A stretch of 64,000 nucleotides of DNA, taken from Amycolatopsis nalaikhensis. Lineage in GTDB: Bacteria > Actinomycetota > Actinomycetes > Mycobacteriales > Pseudonocardiaceae. Positions 1 through 8,669 of the stretch are shown one piece after another (position 1 is the stretch's first letter; the number at the start of each line of letters is the position of its first letter). The notes beneath the pieces were generated by a model. The model worked only from the letters and a program-made list of their open reading frames with translations. It did no database searches and had not been told where the DNA came from. The position numbers and the translations under genes are program-made. The stretch is taken from assembly GCF_030264295.1 (NCBI RefSeq), contig NZ_CP127173.1, positions 5,959,501-6,023,500 of the forward strand, given 5' to 3'.

Positions 1-142
1 CAGCGTCATCGACCACTCGTCGATGAGGGCGTTTGCCCAGGCTGGGACAGGTGTGCTGGCTGGCTGCGTCCTCATGTGCTCACTCTCAAAGCGAAGTGTC
101 ACTGAGCGCTGTGCTAGCTCCCGGGCCGCGTCCGACGGCACG

Positions 143-171
143 AAAAAGGGCTGAACCCGCAGGTCCAGCCC
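143..171 (-). terminator. Rho-independent terminator of tRNA-Pro
   Basis: Seven bases after the 3' end of the minus-strand tRNA-Pro there is a 10-bp stem (148-157 with 162-171, one mismatch, loop CGCA). On the minus strand it is followed by five T residues (147-143). A GC stem with a T tract directly after a tRNA is a classical intrinsic terminator. The remaining bases 1-142 hold no coding region I can support. Confidence 0.8.
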
Positions 172-177
172 CTGTGG

Positions 178-251
178 TCGGGATGACAGGATTCGAACCT
201 GCGACCCTCCGCTCCCAAAGCGAATGCGCTACCAAGCTGCGCCACATCCCG
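178..251 (-). tRNA. tRNA-Pro (anticodon TGG)
   Basis: On the minus strand this folds as a full cloverleaf. The acceptor stem is CGGGATG/CATCCCG, the D arm contains AGCTTGGTAGC, and the anticodon stem TTCGC/GCGGA encloses loop TTTGGGA (anticodon TGG). The T arm carries GGTTCGAATCC and the discriminator is A. No CCA is encoded. It is followed by its own terminator. Confidence 0.95.
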
Positions 252-330
252 TGACACCCCCAGGGGGGTGTGTGATCAGCCTAGCGGGTCACGCTATCCT
301 GGCCACGCACCCGGGTACCTCCGGGGGCAC

Positions 331-404
331 GCGGGTGTAGCTCAATGGTAGAGCCCTAGTCTTCCAAACTAGCTACGCGGGTTCGATTCCCGTCACCCGC
401 TCCA
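331..404 (+). tRNA. tRNA-Gly (anticodon TCC), CCA encoded
   Basis: This is a 71-nt cloverleaf with acceptor GCGGGTG/CACCCGC and D-arm AGCTCAATGGTAGAGC. The anticodon stem CTAGT/ACTAG encloses loop CTTCCAA (anticodon TCC), and the T arm has GGTTCGATTCC. The discriminator T at 401 is followed by a genomically encoded CCA (402-404). Its 3' half is antisense to the last codons of the large kinase gene on the other strand. Confidence 0.95.
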
Positions 405-3400
405 GCAGCGGAGCCGACGTCGCGCGCCGACGCGGCGTCGGCCTCCAGCTTGGCCGCTATCACGTCCAGCAGCTTGTCCGTGTCGACCGGCTTCGTGATG
501 TACTCGTCCGCTCCGCTCGCCAACGTCCTCGCCCGGTCCTCCGGCGTTGCCTTCGCCGTGACCGCGATCACCGGCAGGTCGGCGTTGGTCGCCTCGGCGC
601 GGATCGCCGCGATCGTCGCGTTGCCGTCCAGCTCCGGCATCATCACGTCCATCAGCACCAACGCCGTGTCCTCGTGGCGTTCCAAGGCCCGGATTCCGTC
701 CACGCCCGTCTCCGCGTAGACCACCTCCAGGCCCGCCTGCTCCAGGACCGCCGCCAGGGCGAACACGTTGCGGAGGTCGTCGTCGACGATCAGGACCTTC
801 TCGCCGTGGAAACGCTTCGGGGCGATGTCCGGCGCCGCCACCAGGACCGTGCTCGGCAATGCCGGGACCTTCGGGGACGCCGGGGCCGTGACCGCCGGGT
901 CCACGAGGTTGGCCGCCGCCACCGGGAGGTACAGCGTGAACGTCGAGCCGACGCCCGGCTCGCTCACCACTCGCAGCTCGCCGCCCAGCAGTTCCGTCAG
1001 CTGCTGGCTGATGTTCAGCCCCAGGCCCGTTCCGCCGTACTTGCGGCTCGTCGTGCCGTCCGCCTGGCGGAACGCCTCGAAGATCACCGCCAGCTTCTCC
1101 TCCGGAATCCCTATCCCGGTGTCCTCGACCGCGAAAGCGATGATCCCCGGTGCGTTGCGCAGCGACTCCTGCTCCACCTCCGCCGGGTCCGCCGCCCGGA
1201 TGTGCAGGCGGACGCTGCCCTCGTCGGTGAACTTCGCCGCGTTCGAAAGCAGGTTGCGCAGGATCTGCTGCAGCCGGTGCTCGTCGGTGTGGACGCTGCC
1301 CGGCACCGGCGGGTCGATGTGGACGGCGAACTCGAGGCCCTTGTCCGCGGTCAGCGGACGGCACAGCGACTCGACGTAGTCCACCAGCTCGGGCAGCGTG
1401 ATGTCGGACATCTGCATGTCCAGCCGGCCCGCTTCGACCTTCGCCAGGTCGAGGATGTCGTTGATCAGCTGCTGCAGGTCCGACCCGGCCGCGTAGATCG
1501 TCTTCGCGAACTGGATCTGCTTCTCCGTCAGGTTCCCTTCCGGGTTCTCCGACAGCAGCTTCGCCAGGATCAACGCGCTGTTCAACGGCGTCCGCAGCTC
1601 GTGCGACATGTTCGCCATGAACTCCGTCTTGTACTGCGACGCCACCGTCAGCTGCCCGGCGCGCTCTTCCAGTTCCTGGCGGGCCTGCTCGATCTCGCTG
1701 TTCTTGACCTCGATGTCGCGGTTCTGCTGGGCCAGCAGCGCCGCCTTCTCGGCCAGCTCGGTGTTGGACCGCCGCAACTCGCCCTGCTGGGCCTGCAACT
1801 GCTCGGACCGCGCCCGCAGCTCCTGCGCCAGGCGCTGCGACTCCGTCAGCAGTGCTTCGGTCCGCGAGTTCGACAGGATCGTGTTCACGTTGACGCCGAT
1901 CGTGTGCCGCAGCTGCTCGAGCAGGTCCTGGTGGACCGTGCTGAACTCGTTGACCGAGGCCAGTTCCAGCACGCCGAGCACGTCGCCCTGGAACAGCACC
2001 GGCAGCACGATCAGGTTCACCGGCGCGGCCGAACCCAGCCCGGACGACACCAGCGCGTACTCCGGCGGCGCGTCCTGGACCAGGATCGTGCGGTGGTCGA
2101 CGGCGGCCTGCCCGATCAGCGACTCGCCGAGCGCGAACCGCAGCCCGGCGCGGGACTGCGCGAGCCCGTACGCCGCGATGCACTCGAGCACCGTGCCGTC
2201 GCGGTCGTCGTCGCGGGCCAGGAAGAACGCGCCCTGCTGCGCGCGGACCAGCGGGGCCAGCTCGGACAGGATCAGCGACGCGACCGACGCGAGGTCGCGG
2301 TGGCCCTGCATCCGGCCAGACAGCTGCGCGAGGTTCGTCTTCAGCCAGTCCTGCTCGCGGTTGGTCCTCGTCGTCTCCTTGAGGTTCGCGATCATCTGGT
2401 TGATGTTGTCCTTGAGGTCCGCGACCTCGCCGGACGCGTCGACGGTGATGTGCCGGGTCAGGTCGCCCGCCGTCACCGCCGTCGCCACCTGCGCGATCGC
2501 GCGGACCTGCGTGGTCAGGTTCCCGGCCAGCTGGTTCACGCTCTCGGTGAGCCGCTGCCAGGTGCCCGACACGCCGTCGACCTCGGCCTGGCCGCCCAGC
2601 TTGCCTTCCGTGCCGACCTCGCGCGCCACGCGCGTGACCTCGGAGGCGAACGCCGAGAGCTGGTCGACCATCGTGTTCATCGTGGTCTTGAGCTCGAGGA
2701 TCTCGCCGCGGGCGTCGACGTCGATCTTCTTGGTCAGGTCGCCCTTCGCGACGGCCGTGGTGACCTGCGAGATGTTCCGCACCTGGCTGGTCAGGTTGTG
2801 CGCCATGAAGTTGACGTTCTCGGTGAGGTCCTTCCAGGTCCCGGCGACGCCGGGGACGCGGGCCTGGCCGCCGAGGATGCCTTCCGTACCGACCTCGCGG
2901 GCGACGCGGGTGACCTCGTCGGCGAACGCGCGCAGCGTCTCGACCATCCCGTTCAGCGTCTCGGCCAGCGCCGCGACCTCGCCCTGGGCCTCGATCCGGA
3001 TCTTCTTCGACAGGTCGCCGTTGGCCACCGCGCTCGCCACCGTGGCGATGTTGCGGACCTGGTCGGTCAGGTTGTCGGCCATGACGTTGACGTTGTCGGT
3101 CAGGTCCTTCCACGTGCCCGCGACGCCGCGGACGCGGGCCTGGCCGCCGAGGATGCCTTCGGTGCCGACTTCGCGCGCCACTCGGGTGACTTCGTCGGCG
3201 AACGCGGACAGCTGATCCACCATCGTGTTCAGCGTCGTCTTGAGTTCCAGGATCTCGCCGCGCGCGTCGACCGAGATCTTCTGCGTCAGGTCGCCCTTCG
3301 CGACCGCCGACGTCACCTGGGCGATGTTCCGGACCTGCTCGGTCAGGTTGTTCGCCATGGAGTTGACGTTGTCGGTCAGGTCCTTCCAGGTCCCGGCGAC

Positions 3401-5038
3401 GCCGGGCACGGTGGCCTGGCCGCCGAGCTTGCCCTCGGTGCCGACCTCGCGCGCCACTCGGGTGACTTCGTCGGCGAACGCGGACAGCTGATCCACCATC
3501 GTGTTCAGCGTGTTCTTGAGCTCGAGGATCTCGCCCCGGGCGTCGACCGCGATCTTCTGCGTCAGGTCGCCCCGCGCGACGGCGGTCGCGACCTGGGCGA
3601 TGTTGCGCACCTGGGTGGTCAGGTTGTTGGCCATGAAGTTGACCGAGCCGGTGAGGTCGCGCCACGTCCCGGCGACGCCGGGGACCTGCGCCTGGCCGCC
3701 CAGCTGACCCTCGGTGCCGACCTCCCGCGCCACCCGGGTGACTTCGTCGGCGAACGCGGACAGCTGGTCCACCATGGTGTTCATGGTCGTCTTGAGCTCG
3801 AAGAACTCGCCGCGCGCGTCGACGGTGATCTTCTGCGTCAGGTCGCCCTTCGCCACGGCCGTGGTCACGTGCGAGATGTTGCGGACCTGGTCGGTGAGGT
3901 TGTCGGCCATCTGGTTGACCGAGTCGGTGAGGCTGCGCCACGTCCCGGCCGCGCCGGGCACCTCGGCCTGCCCGCCCAGCTTGCCCTCGCTGCCGACCTC
4001 GCGGGCCACGCGGGTGACTTCGCCGGCGAACGCCGAGAGCTGGTCGACCATCGTGTTCAGCGTGTTCTTCAGCTGGAGGATCTCGCCGCGGGCGTCGACG
4101 TCGATCTTCTTCGTCAGGTCGCCGCTGGCCACCGCGGTCGCCACCTGGGAGATCCCGCGGACCTGGTCGGTGAGGTTGTCGGCCATCAGGTTGACCGAGT
4201 CGGTGAGGTCGCGCCACGTCCCGGCGACGCCCGGCACTTGGGCCTGGCCGCCCAGCTTGCCGTCCGAACCGACCTCGCGGGAGACGCGGGTGACTTCGTC
4301 GGCGAAGGCGGAGAGCTGGTCGACCATCGTGTTGATGGTGTTCTTCAGCTCGAGGATCTCGCCGCGGGCGTCGACGTTGATCTTCTGGGTCAGGTCGCCG
4401 CGCGCGACGGCCGTGGTGACCTGCGCGATGTTGCGGACCTGCTCGGTGAGGTTGTCGGCCATGAAGTTGACCGAGTCGGTCAGGTCGCGCCAGGTGCCGG
4501 ACACGCCCGGGACGACCGCCTGGCCGCCGAGACGTCCCTCACCCGCGATCTCGCGGGAGAGCCTCGTCACTTCGGCGGCGAACCGGGACAGGTGCGCGAT
4601 GAGGCCGTTGACCGTCTTCGCCAGCGTCGCGTACGCGCCCTGCAGCGGGCGCCCGTCGAGGGCCAGGGTCATCGGCTGCGACAGGTCGCCGTCGGCGACC
4701 GCGCCGAGCACGCGCTCCAGCTCGATCGCCGGGCGCGTGAGGTCCTCGACCAGGCCGTTGACGGCGTCGACGGCGGTGCTCCAGCCGCCGGGGCCGACCT
4801 CGCCTTCGAGCCGCTCGCTCAGCCTGCCTTCCTGGCCGACCGCCCCGCGCACCCGCAGCAGCTCGCTGACCAGCCGCTGGTTGCGTTCGGCGATGTCGTT
4901 GAACGCGACCGCGAGCTGGGCCGAGATGCCGTCGCCGTGCGGCACGAGCCGCCGGCGGAAGTTGCCGTCCCCGAGATCCCGCACCGCGACGAGCAGCCGT
5001 TCCAGCGCGGCCGCTTCGCTCTGGGATTCCGTTGTCAT
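356..5038 (-). CDS. Multi-HAMP hybrid sensor histidine kinase
   Basis: The protein has 1560 residues from the ATG at 5038, reading MTTESQSEA; the open frame continues upstream but without a plausible start. Residues about 60-880 hold roughly nine HAMP modules joined by near-identical units ending in LGGQAxVPGVAGTW, spaced 92 residues apart. Next come a GAF domain (about 915-1035), a coiled coil, a HisKA domain with the phospho-acceptor motif MSHELRTPLN (about 1146), an HATPase domain with GGTGLGL, and a C-terminal receiver domain (VLIVDDD, LMDVMMPELDG, about 1410-1530). There is no transmembrane segment, so it is probably a cytosolic sensor. The architecture resembles class III hybrid kinases (fungal Nik1/Os-1) and the Streptomyces osmoadaptation kinase OsaA. 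The divergent neighbour is a SpoIIE-type phosphatase, suggesting a shared stress pathway (inference). The last 15 or so codons are antisense to tRNA-Gly. Confidence 0.92.
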   Translation of the reverse strand: MTTESQSEAAALERLLVAVRDLGDGNFRRRLVPHGDGISAQLAVAFNDIAERNQRLVSELLRVRGAVGQEGRLSERLEGEVGPGGWSTAVDAVNGLVEDLTRPAIELERVLGAVADGDLSQPMTLALDGRPLQGAYATLAKTVNGLIAHLSRFAAEVTRLSREIAGEGRLGGQAVVPGVSGTWRDLTDSVNFMADNLTEQVRNIAQVTTAVARGDLTQKINVDARGEILELKNTINTMVDQLSAFADEVTRVSREVGSDGKLGGQAQVPGVAGTWRDLTDSVNLMADNLTDQVRGISQVATAVASGDLTKKIDVDARGEILQLKNTLNTMVDQLSAFAGEVTRVAREVGSEGKLGGQAEVPGAAGTWRSLTDSVNQMADNLTDQVRNISHVTTAVAKGDLTQKITVDARGEFFELKTTMNTMVDQLSAFADEVTRVAREVGTEGQLGGQAQVPGVAGTWRDLTGSVNFMANNLTTQVRNIAQVATAVARGDLTQKIAVDARGEILELKNTLNTMVDQLSAFADEVTRVAREVGTEGKLGGQATVPGVAGTWKDLTDNVNSMANNLTEQVRNIAQVTSAVAKGDLTQKISVDARGEILELKTTLNTMVDQLSAFADEVTRVAREVGTEGILGGQARVRGVAGTWKDLTDNVNVMADNLTDQVRNIATVASAVANGDLSKKIRIEAQGEVAALAETLNGMVETLRAFADEVTRVAREVGTEGILGGQARVPGVAGTWKDLTENVNFMAHNLTSQVRNISQVTTAVAKGDLTKKIDVDARGEILELKTTMNTMVDQLSAFASEVTRVAREVGTEGKLGGQAEVDGVSGTWQRLTESVNQLAGNLTTQVRAIAQVATAVTAGDLTRHITVDASGEVADLKDNINQMIANLKETTRTNREQDWLKTNLAQLSGRMQGHRDLASVASLILSELAPLVRAQQGAFFLARDDDRDGTVLECIAAYGLAQSRAGLRFALGESLIGQAAVDHRTILVQDAPPEYALVSSGLGSAAPVNLIVLPVLFQGDVLGVLELASVNEFSTVHQDLLEQLRHTIGVNVNTILSNSRTEALLTESQRLAQELRARSEQLQAQQGELRRSNTELAEKAALLAQQNRDIEVKNSEIEQARQELEERAGQLTVASQYKTEFMANMSHELRTPLNSALILAKLLSENPEGNLTEKQIQFAKTIYAAGSDLQQLINDILDLAKVEAGRLDMQMSDITLPELVDYVESLCRPLTADKGLEFAVHIDPPVPGSVHTDEHRLQQILRNLLSNAAKFTDEGSVRLHIRAADPAEVEQESLRNAPGIIAFAVEDTGIGIPEEKLAVIFEAFRQADGTTSRKYGGTGLGLNISQQLTELLGGELRVVSEPGVGSTFTLYLPVAAANLVDPAVTAPASPKVPALPSTVLVAAPDIAPKRFHGEKVLIVDDDLRNVFALAAVLEQAGLEVVYAETGVDGIRALERHEDTALVLMDVMMPELDGNATIAAIRAEATNADLPVIAVTAKATPEDRARTLASGADEYITKPVDTDKLLDVIAAKLEADAASARDVGSAAGAGDGNRTRVASLED
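2380..4590 (-). repeat. Tandem 276-bp repeats encoding HAMP modules
   Basis: Eight consecutive units of about 276 bp lie inside the kinase gene. They can be followed by the recurrent GGCCTGGCCGCC block near 2588, 2864, 3140, 3414, 3690, 3966, 4242 and 4514. The units are close at both DNA and protein level (linker LGGQA-x-VPG, then GDLTQKI-x-VDARGE), which indicates expansion by unequal recombination or ongoing homogenisation. Confidence 0.85.
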
Positions 5039-5177
5039 GTGTGCCGACCCTCTCCACCACGCATGCGCCAGCCATGGTCGTCGACCCAGCGTGCCATGAT
5101 TCGCCCTACACTTCGAGCCAGTCCGCCCGCTCACGCGGTAGCCGTGCGATAGCAGTCCGGAGGCAGGAGGTCCGTGC
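5039..5177. promoter_or_regulatory. Divergent promoter region, kinase / phosphatase
   Basis: This 139-bp gap separates the starts of the divergent kinase and SpoIIE-phosphatase genes and must hold both promoters. A strong ribosome binding site (AGGAGG, 5166-5171) precedes the phosphatase ATG. I see no convincing -35/-10 pair or operator palindrome. Confidence 0.5.
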
Positions 5178-6731
5178 ATGGTGTCACGTCCGGCCCCGGC
5201 GTCGGCGGCCCTGCCGCCGATGACCGGTGAGGACGCGCCGCCGGGCTTCGACGCCTTCGGGCGGGCCGTCCTCGAAGACGTGCGCGACGCGGTGTTCCTC
5301 CAGGACGCCGAAGGGGTGCTGCGCTGGGCGAACCCGGCCGGGCGGACGCTCACCGGCAGTGCCGAGCCGCAGCTGCACCCCCTCGCCGAAACCTCCGGTC
5401 ACGTCGAAGTGGCCGGAAACCGCCATCCCGCCCGGATCCGCGCTCTGCCCGGTGGCTGGCACTCCTGGACGGTGCCCGCCGAGGACGTCCCGCAGCGGCA
5501 CGTCGGCGACTTCCTCGCCGAGGCCGGTCCGCGCCTCGCCGGCGCGCGCGGGCGCCACGGCACGGCGCGGGTGATCGCCGAGCTGGCCGCGTCCGCGCTG
5601 GCCGAGACCGTGTTCGTGCTGCTCCCGACCACCCGCGGCCGGTGGGAGTGGTGGAGCTGCGAGCGGCCGTCGGCGCAGGGCCACGGCCGGATCCGGCGGG
5701 TCCCGGCGCAGGTCGCACCGGTCCTCGCGGCGACGTTCGGCACCGTCGGGCGTCCGCAGCTCGCCCCGGTGCCCGCGGCCGAGGTCGCGACGCTGCCTTC
5801 GGTCGTCGCCGATCACTTCGCCGGGCACGCCGACGTGACGGTCGTCTCCCTCGGCCCGAGCGCGAGCGCCGGCGTCACCGGCGCGCTGCTGCTGGGCCGC
5901 CGCGCCGACCCGGAGTTCGGCTCCGAGCAGGTCCGCGCGGTCGTCGAGTTCGCCAAGGCGGCGGGGACGGCGTTGGCCAACGCGCAGCGCTACGCCCGCC
6001 AAGAGGAGGCCACGCGCGGCCTCGAGACGACGCTGCGCCCGGTGGACCCGCCCGAGCTCGACGGCGCCCGGTTCGAGACCTGGTACGAGCCGGCGGCCGG
6101 GGTGCTCACCGTCGGCGGCGACTTCTTCGACGTCCTCCCGCACGACGACGGCAGCGCGTTCCTCGTGCTCGGCGACATCTGCGGCAAGGGCGCCGAGGCC
6201 GCGGCCCTGACCGGGCGGGTCCGGCACGCGCTGACCGCGCTCGCGATGGTCGAGCGCGACGGCCGGACGCTGCTGCGGCTGCTCAACGAGCTGCTCATCG
6301 CCGGCGGCAGCAGCCGGTTCGCCACCCTGGTGCTGGGAACCGCGCAGCCGTCGGCCGAGGGCGTCGACCTCACGCTGGCCTCCGGCGGGCACCCGGCGCC
6401 GCTGGTCGTGCGCCACGCGGGCGGGGTCGAAGAGGTCACCGTGCCGGGCACGCTCGTCGGCATCTCGCCGCAGGCCCGGTTCGCCGAAGCGCGGGTGCGG
6501 CTGGAGCGCGGCGACATCTGCCTGCTCTACACCGACGGCATCACCGAGGCCCGCAACCGGCACGACCAGGCCGAGCTGTTCGGCGACGACCGGCTGCGCG
6601 CGGTCCTGACGGCCGCGGCGGGGGAACCGGCGCGCGAAGTGGTGCGGCGGCTGCGTCAGGCCGTGCGTGACTGGCTCGGCAGCTCGGCGCACGACGACAT
6701 CGCTGTGCTGGCGATCGAATGTGCCGAATAG
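5178..6731 (+). CDS. PAS/GAF SpoIIE-type PP2C serine phosphatase
   Basis: This 517-residue soluble protein starts at an ATG placed by AGGAGG a few bases upstream. Residues about 20-80 look like a PAS domain (DAVFLQDAEGVLRWANPAGRT), about 120-280 like GAF, and 300-510 form a SpoIIE/PP2C phosphatase. The phosphatase has the metal-binding motifs GGDFFD and GDICGKG and the C-terminal SSAHDDIAVLAIE. Family members dephosphorylate anti-anti-sigma factors in sigma-factor partner-switching pathways. The gene lies divergent from the multi-HAMP kinase, and a functional link between the two is inferred only from position. Confidence 0.88.
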   Translation: MVSRPAPASAALPPMTGEDAPPGFDAFGRAVLEDVRDAVFLQDAEGVLRWANPAGRTLTGSAEPQLHPLAETSGHVEVAGNRHPARIRALPGGWHSWTVPAEDVPQRHVGDFLAEAGPRLAGARGRHGTARVIAELAASALAETVFVLLPTTRGRWEWWSCERPSAQGHGRIRRVPAQVAPVLAATFGTVGRPQLAPVPAAEVATLPSVVADHFAGHADVTVVSLGPSASAGVTGALLLGRRADPEFGSEQVRAVVEFAKAAGTALANAQRYARQEEATRGLETTLRPVDPPELDGARFETWYEPAAGVLTVGGDFFDVLPHDDGSAFLVLGDICGKGAEAAALTGRVRHALTALAMVERDGRTLLRLLNELLIAGGSSRFATLVLGTAQPSAEGVDLTLASGGHPAPLVVRHAGGVEEVTVPGTLVGISPQARFAEARVRLERGDICLLYTDGITEARNRHDQAELFGDDRLRAVLTAAAGEPAREVVRRLRQAVRDWLGSSAHDDIAVLAIECAE

Positions 6732-6780
6732 TCCTTTTTGGACTGGGTTTGACCGCCTCTTCACGGGGTAATTCGGTCCC

Positions 6781-7323
6781 ATGGCGAACTCACTTCAAGG
6801 ACGCCGGGTCGCGATCCTGGCCGCGGACGGCGTCGAACAGGTCGAGCTGGAAAAGCCGCGCCAAGCCGTCCTCGACGAGGGCGCGACGGTCGAGCTGGTG
6901 TCGCTGGACACCGGCGAGATCCAGGCGATGCACGGCGACATCGACAAGGGTGACCGGTTCCCGGTCGACCGGAAGGTGGCCGACGTCGAGGTCGGCGACT
7001 TCGACGCGCTGCTGCTGCCCGGCGGCACGATGAACCCGGACAACCTGCGCACGGACCCCGCCGCGGTCAAGTTCGCCGGCGACTTCGTGCGGGCGGGCAA
7101 GCCGGTCGGGGTGATCTGCCACGGTCCGTGGACGCTCGTCGAAGCCGATGTCGTCCGTGACCGGAGGTTGACCTCGTACCCGAGCATCCGGACCGACCTG
7201 CGTAACGCCGGGGCCACGGTCGTCGACGAAGAGGTTGTCGTCGACAACGGCTTGATCTCGAGCCGCAACCCGGACGACCTGCCGGTCTTCTGCCGGACGG
7301 TCGTCAAGGAGTTCGCGGGCTGA
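6781..7323 (+). CDS. DJ-1/PfpI family protein (type 1 glutamine amidotransferase-like)
   Basis: The 180-residue protein begins with RVAILAADGVEQVELEKP, the usual flavodoxin-like start of the family. It carries the nucleophile-elbow motif GVICHGPW with a cysteine near residue 114. The length is typical of PfpI/YraA/HchA-like proteins, which act as glyoxalase-type deglycases or proteases under carbonyl or heat stress. The exact substrate cannot be read from sequence. It stands alone 50 bp after the phosphatase gene. Confidence 0.88.
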   Translation: MANSLQGRRVAILAADGVEQVELEKPRQAVLDEGATVELVSLDTGEIQAMHGDIDKGDRFPVDRKVADVEVGDFDALLLPGGTMNPDNLRTDPAAVKFAGDFVRAGKPVGVICHGPWTLVEADVVRDRRLTSYPSIRTDLRNAGATVVDEEVVVDNGLISSRNPDDLPVFCRTVVKEFAG

Positions 7324-7451
7324 ATACCGTCCTCTGTGGACGTTTCCCCCGTTCGTGTCTTAAGTCCGGCTTAAATTTGTTGGCAATCGGCACCGTGGCG
7401 GAGCACGCTGAGGGTGTGACCTGGATCGCCCGTGGAGAGGAGGTGGACGCG

Positions 7452-7619
7452 ATGACTGTGCACGCAAGGCGCTACGGCCGCTGGTGCCGTGAACACTTCG
7501 ACGCGATCGCCGCCGAGGGCGTCCCGGCTCCCCGGGGTGGCGAACCCGCCGACCAGGCTCGGCCCGAGCCCGAACCGGAGCCCGTCCAACCGGGTACCGA
7601 ACAGCCGCAACGGCACTGA
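7452..7619 (+). CDS. Small hypothetical protein, proline/glutamate-rich tail
   Basis: This 55-residue protein starts at ATG 7452, chosen because GAGAGGAGG lies directly upstream (7435-7443); a longer frame opens at 7377 without a ribosome binding site. The N-terminal half is MTVHARRYGRWCREHFDAIA and the C-terminal half is rich in PEPEPEP-type repeats and probably disordered. I do not recognise a family. A strong bidirectional terminator follows 12 bases after the stop, which supports a real transcription unit. Confidence 0.55.
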   Translation: MTVHARRYGRWCREHFDAIAAEGVPAPRGGEPADQARPEPEPEPVQPGTEQPQRH

Positions 7620-7630
7620 ACGCGCGTGCG

Positions 7631-7663
7631 AAGGCCTCCCCGGCCGCGAGCCGGGGAGGCCTT
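7631..7663. terminator. Bidirectional terminator hairpin
   Basis: A 14-bp perfect stem, AAGGCCTCCCCGGC (7631-7644) with its complement (7650-7663), encloses loop CGCGA. It has A/T residues on both flanks. It sits between the convergent small gene ending at 7619 and the membrane protein gene ending at 7672. Confidence 0.85.
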
Positions 7664-7671
7664 TCGCGTGC

Positions 7672-8085
7672 TCAGCGGTAGCTGCGGCGGCGGTACCAGA
7701 CCCGCTTGGGGCCGGGCACGCCGATGCGCGTGACGACGTCGGTCAGGATGCCGCCGATGGCGAGCCAGATGATCGCCGCGAGGCCGTCGTTGAGGAAGGT
7801 CCGCAGCTTCTCGGAGTCCGGCGTGAAGAGGTTGCGCAGGCCGAGCGAGACGTTGGCCGACCACTCGGAGACGAGGTGCGCGAAGCCGTTCGACGCGTTC
7901 GCCTCGCCGAGGACCAGCACGATGTGCACGGCGAGGACGAACGCGAACAGCACGCACACGAGGTGGATGAGGGCGTTGACCGTGCGCACGAACCGGATCC
8001 GCGGCGCCGTGCGCTCTTCGATCTCCTCGGCTTCTTCGGGCACGTACCGCGGGTCGTACGGCTCCGGGGGCGGGGGGTACGGCAT
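7672..8085 (-). CDS. Small conserved membrane protein
   Basis: This is a 137-residue protein. The N-terminal 25 residues are proline-rich (MPYPPPPEPYDPRYVPEE) and cytosolic. Two hydrophobic segments follow at about 35-58 (LIHLVCVLFAFVLAVHIVLVL) and 95-115 (AAIIWLAIGGILTDVVT), with a basic tail KRVWYRRRSYR. It looks like the YggT-like or general small integral membrane proteins common in actinomycetes. No function can be assigned. Confidence 0.75.
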   Translation of the reverse strand: MPYPPPPEPYDPRYVPEEAEEIEERTAPRIRFVRTVNALIHLVCVLFAFVLAVHIVLVLGEANASNGFAHLVSEWSANVSLGLRNLFTPDSEKLRTFLNDGLAAIIWLAIGGILTDVVTRIGVPGPKRVWYRRRSYR

Positions 8086-8190
8086 CGTCGTCGCCGTCCT
8101 TTCGACTGTCCGATGTGGACGGAATCTGGGGCGTGCGGTGCCCCTGTGAGGTACCCGCGACCAGGGACGGCAAACCAGACGTTCCGCAAA

Positions 8191-8240
8191 GTTCCTTATC
8201 GCTTGACGTGATAGGGTAGTTTAGGGAACATGCAAGGAGG
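8191..8240 (+). promoter_or_regulatory. Putative promoter/operator of the HTH-hydrolase operon
   Basis: An AT-richer patch before ATG 8244 contains a TTGACG -35-like hexamer (8203-8208). Nested inverted repeats flank it: TATC (8197-8200) with GATA (8210-8213), and GTTCC (8191-8195) with GGAAC (8225-8229). A perfect AAGGAGG ribosome binding site follows at 8234-8240. The first gene encodes a DNA-binding protein, so autoregulation here is plausible. Confidence 0.4.
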
Positions 8241-8243
8241 AAC

Positions 8244-8669
8244 ATGGCGCAGGAGGTCTTCTCCGTCGAACAGGTCGCCGCGAAGCTCGGCCTGCACGTC
8301 CGGACGGTCCGGAACTACGTGCGGGACGGGCGGCTGAAGGCGGTCCGGATCGGCAAGCAGTACCGGATCGCCGCCGACGACCTCGAGGCCTTCACCGGGC
8401 TGCCGGTGGCGGACCCGCGGCCGGCGCGGGCCGCCGAACTGTCGGGCGTCGTCGAGATCGGCGACGTCGACCGCGCGACGGCCGACCGGATCGCGACGCT
8501 GGTCGTCGCGTCGGTGAACGGACCGCGGGACGGGGGTGAGCGGCCCTTGCGCGTCGAAACCATCCACGACAAGGAGCGCTCCACCATGAAGATCGTCGTG
8601 TTCGGCGACCTCGCCGCCGGCGCCGACCTGCTGCGGCTCGTCGCGAGCTTCACCGAAGGCCTCGCATGA
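8244..8669 (+). CDS. Excisionase-type helix-turn-helix regulator
   Basis: In this 141-residue protein, residues 5-52 form an HTH_17/MerR-like winged helix (FSVEQVAAKLGLHVRTVRNY then KAVRIGKQYRIAADDLEAFTG), as in excisionase-family DNA-binding proteins. The C-terminal part is a small alpha/beta domain of unknown role. AAGGAGG precedes the ATG. It overlaps the next gene by ATGA and is therefore co-translated with it. It probably controls its own operon. Confidence 0.82.
   Translation: MAQEVFSVEQVAAKLGLHVRTVRNYVRDGRLKAVRIGKQYRIAADDLEAFTGLPVADPRPARAAELSGVVEIGDVDRATADRIATLVVASVNGPRDGGERPLRVETIHDKERSTMKIVVFGDLAAGADLLRLVASFTEGLA

Noticed and set aside
80..115. Sequence CTCTCAAAGCGAAGTG resembling the tRNA-Pro anticodon arm
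   Set aside because: Only the anticodon-stem region is similar; no acceptor, D or T arm can be formed around it.
33..254. 73-residue open frame crossing the tRNA-Pro gene
   Set aside because: It lies across the terminator and the antisense strand of tRNA-Pro and ends in a peptide typical of tRNA-derived frames (GMTGFEPATLRSQ). There is no ribosome binding site.
2380..4590. Regularly spaced repeats that might suggest a CRISPR array
   Set aside because: The 276-bp units are translated in one frame as HAMP modules; there are no short repeats with unique spacers and no cas genes.
393..5152. Very long open frames on both strands across the kinase gene
   Set aside because: The high G+C and repetitive HAMP array open shadow frames; their translations are arginine-rich and low in complexity, while the kinase frame shows clear domains.
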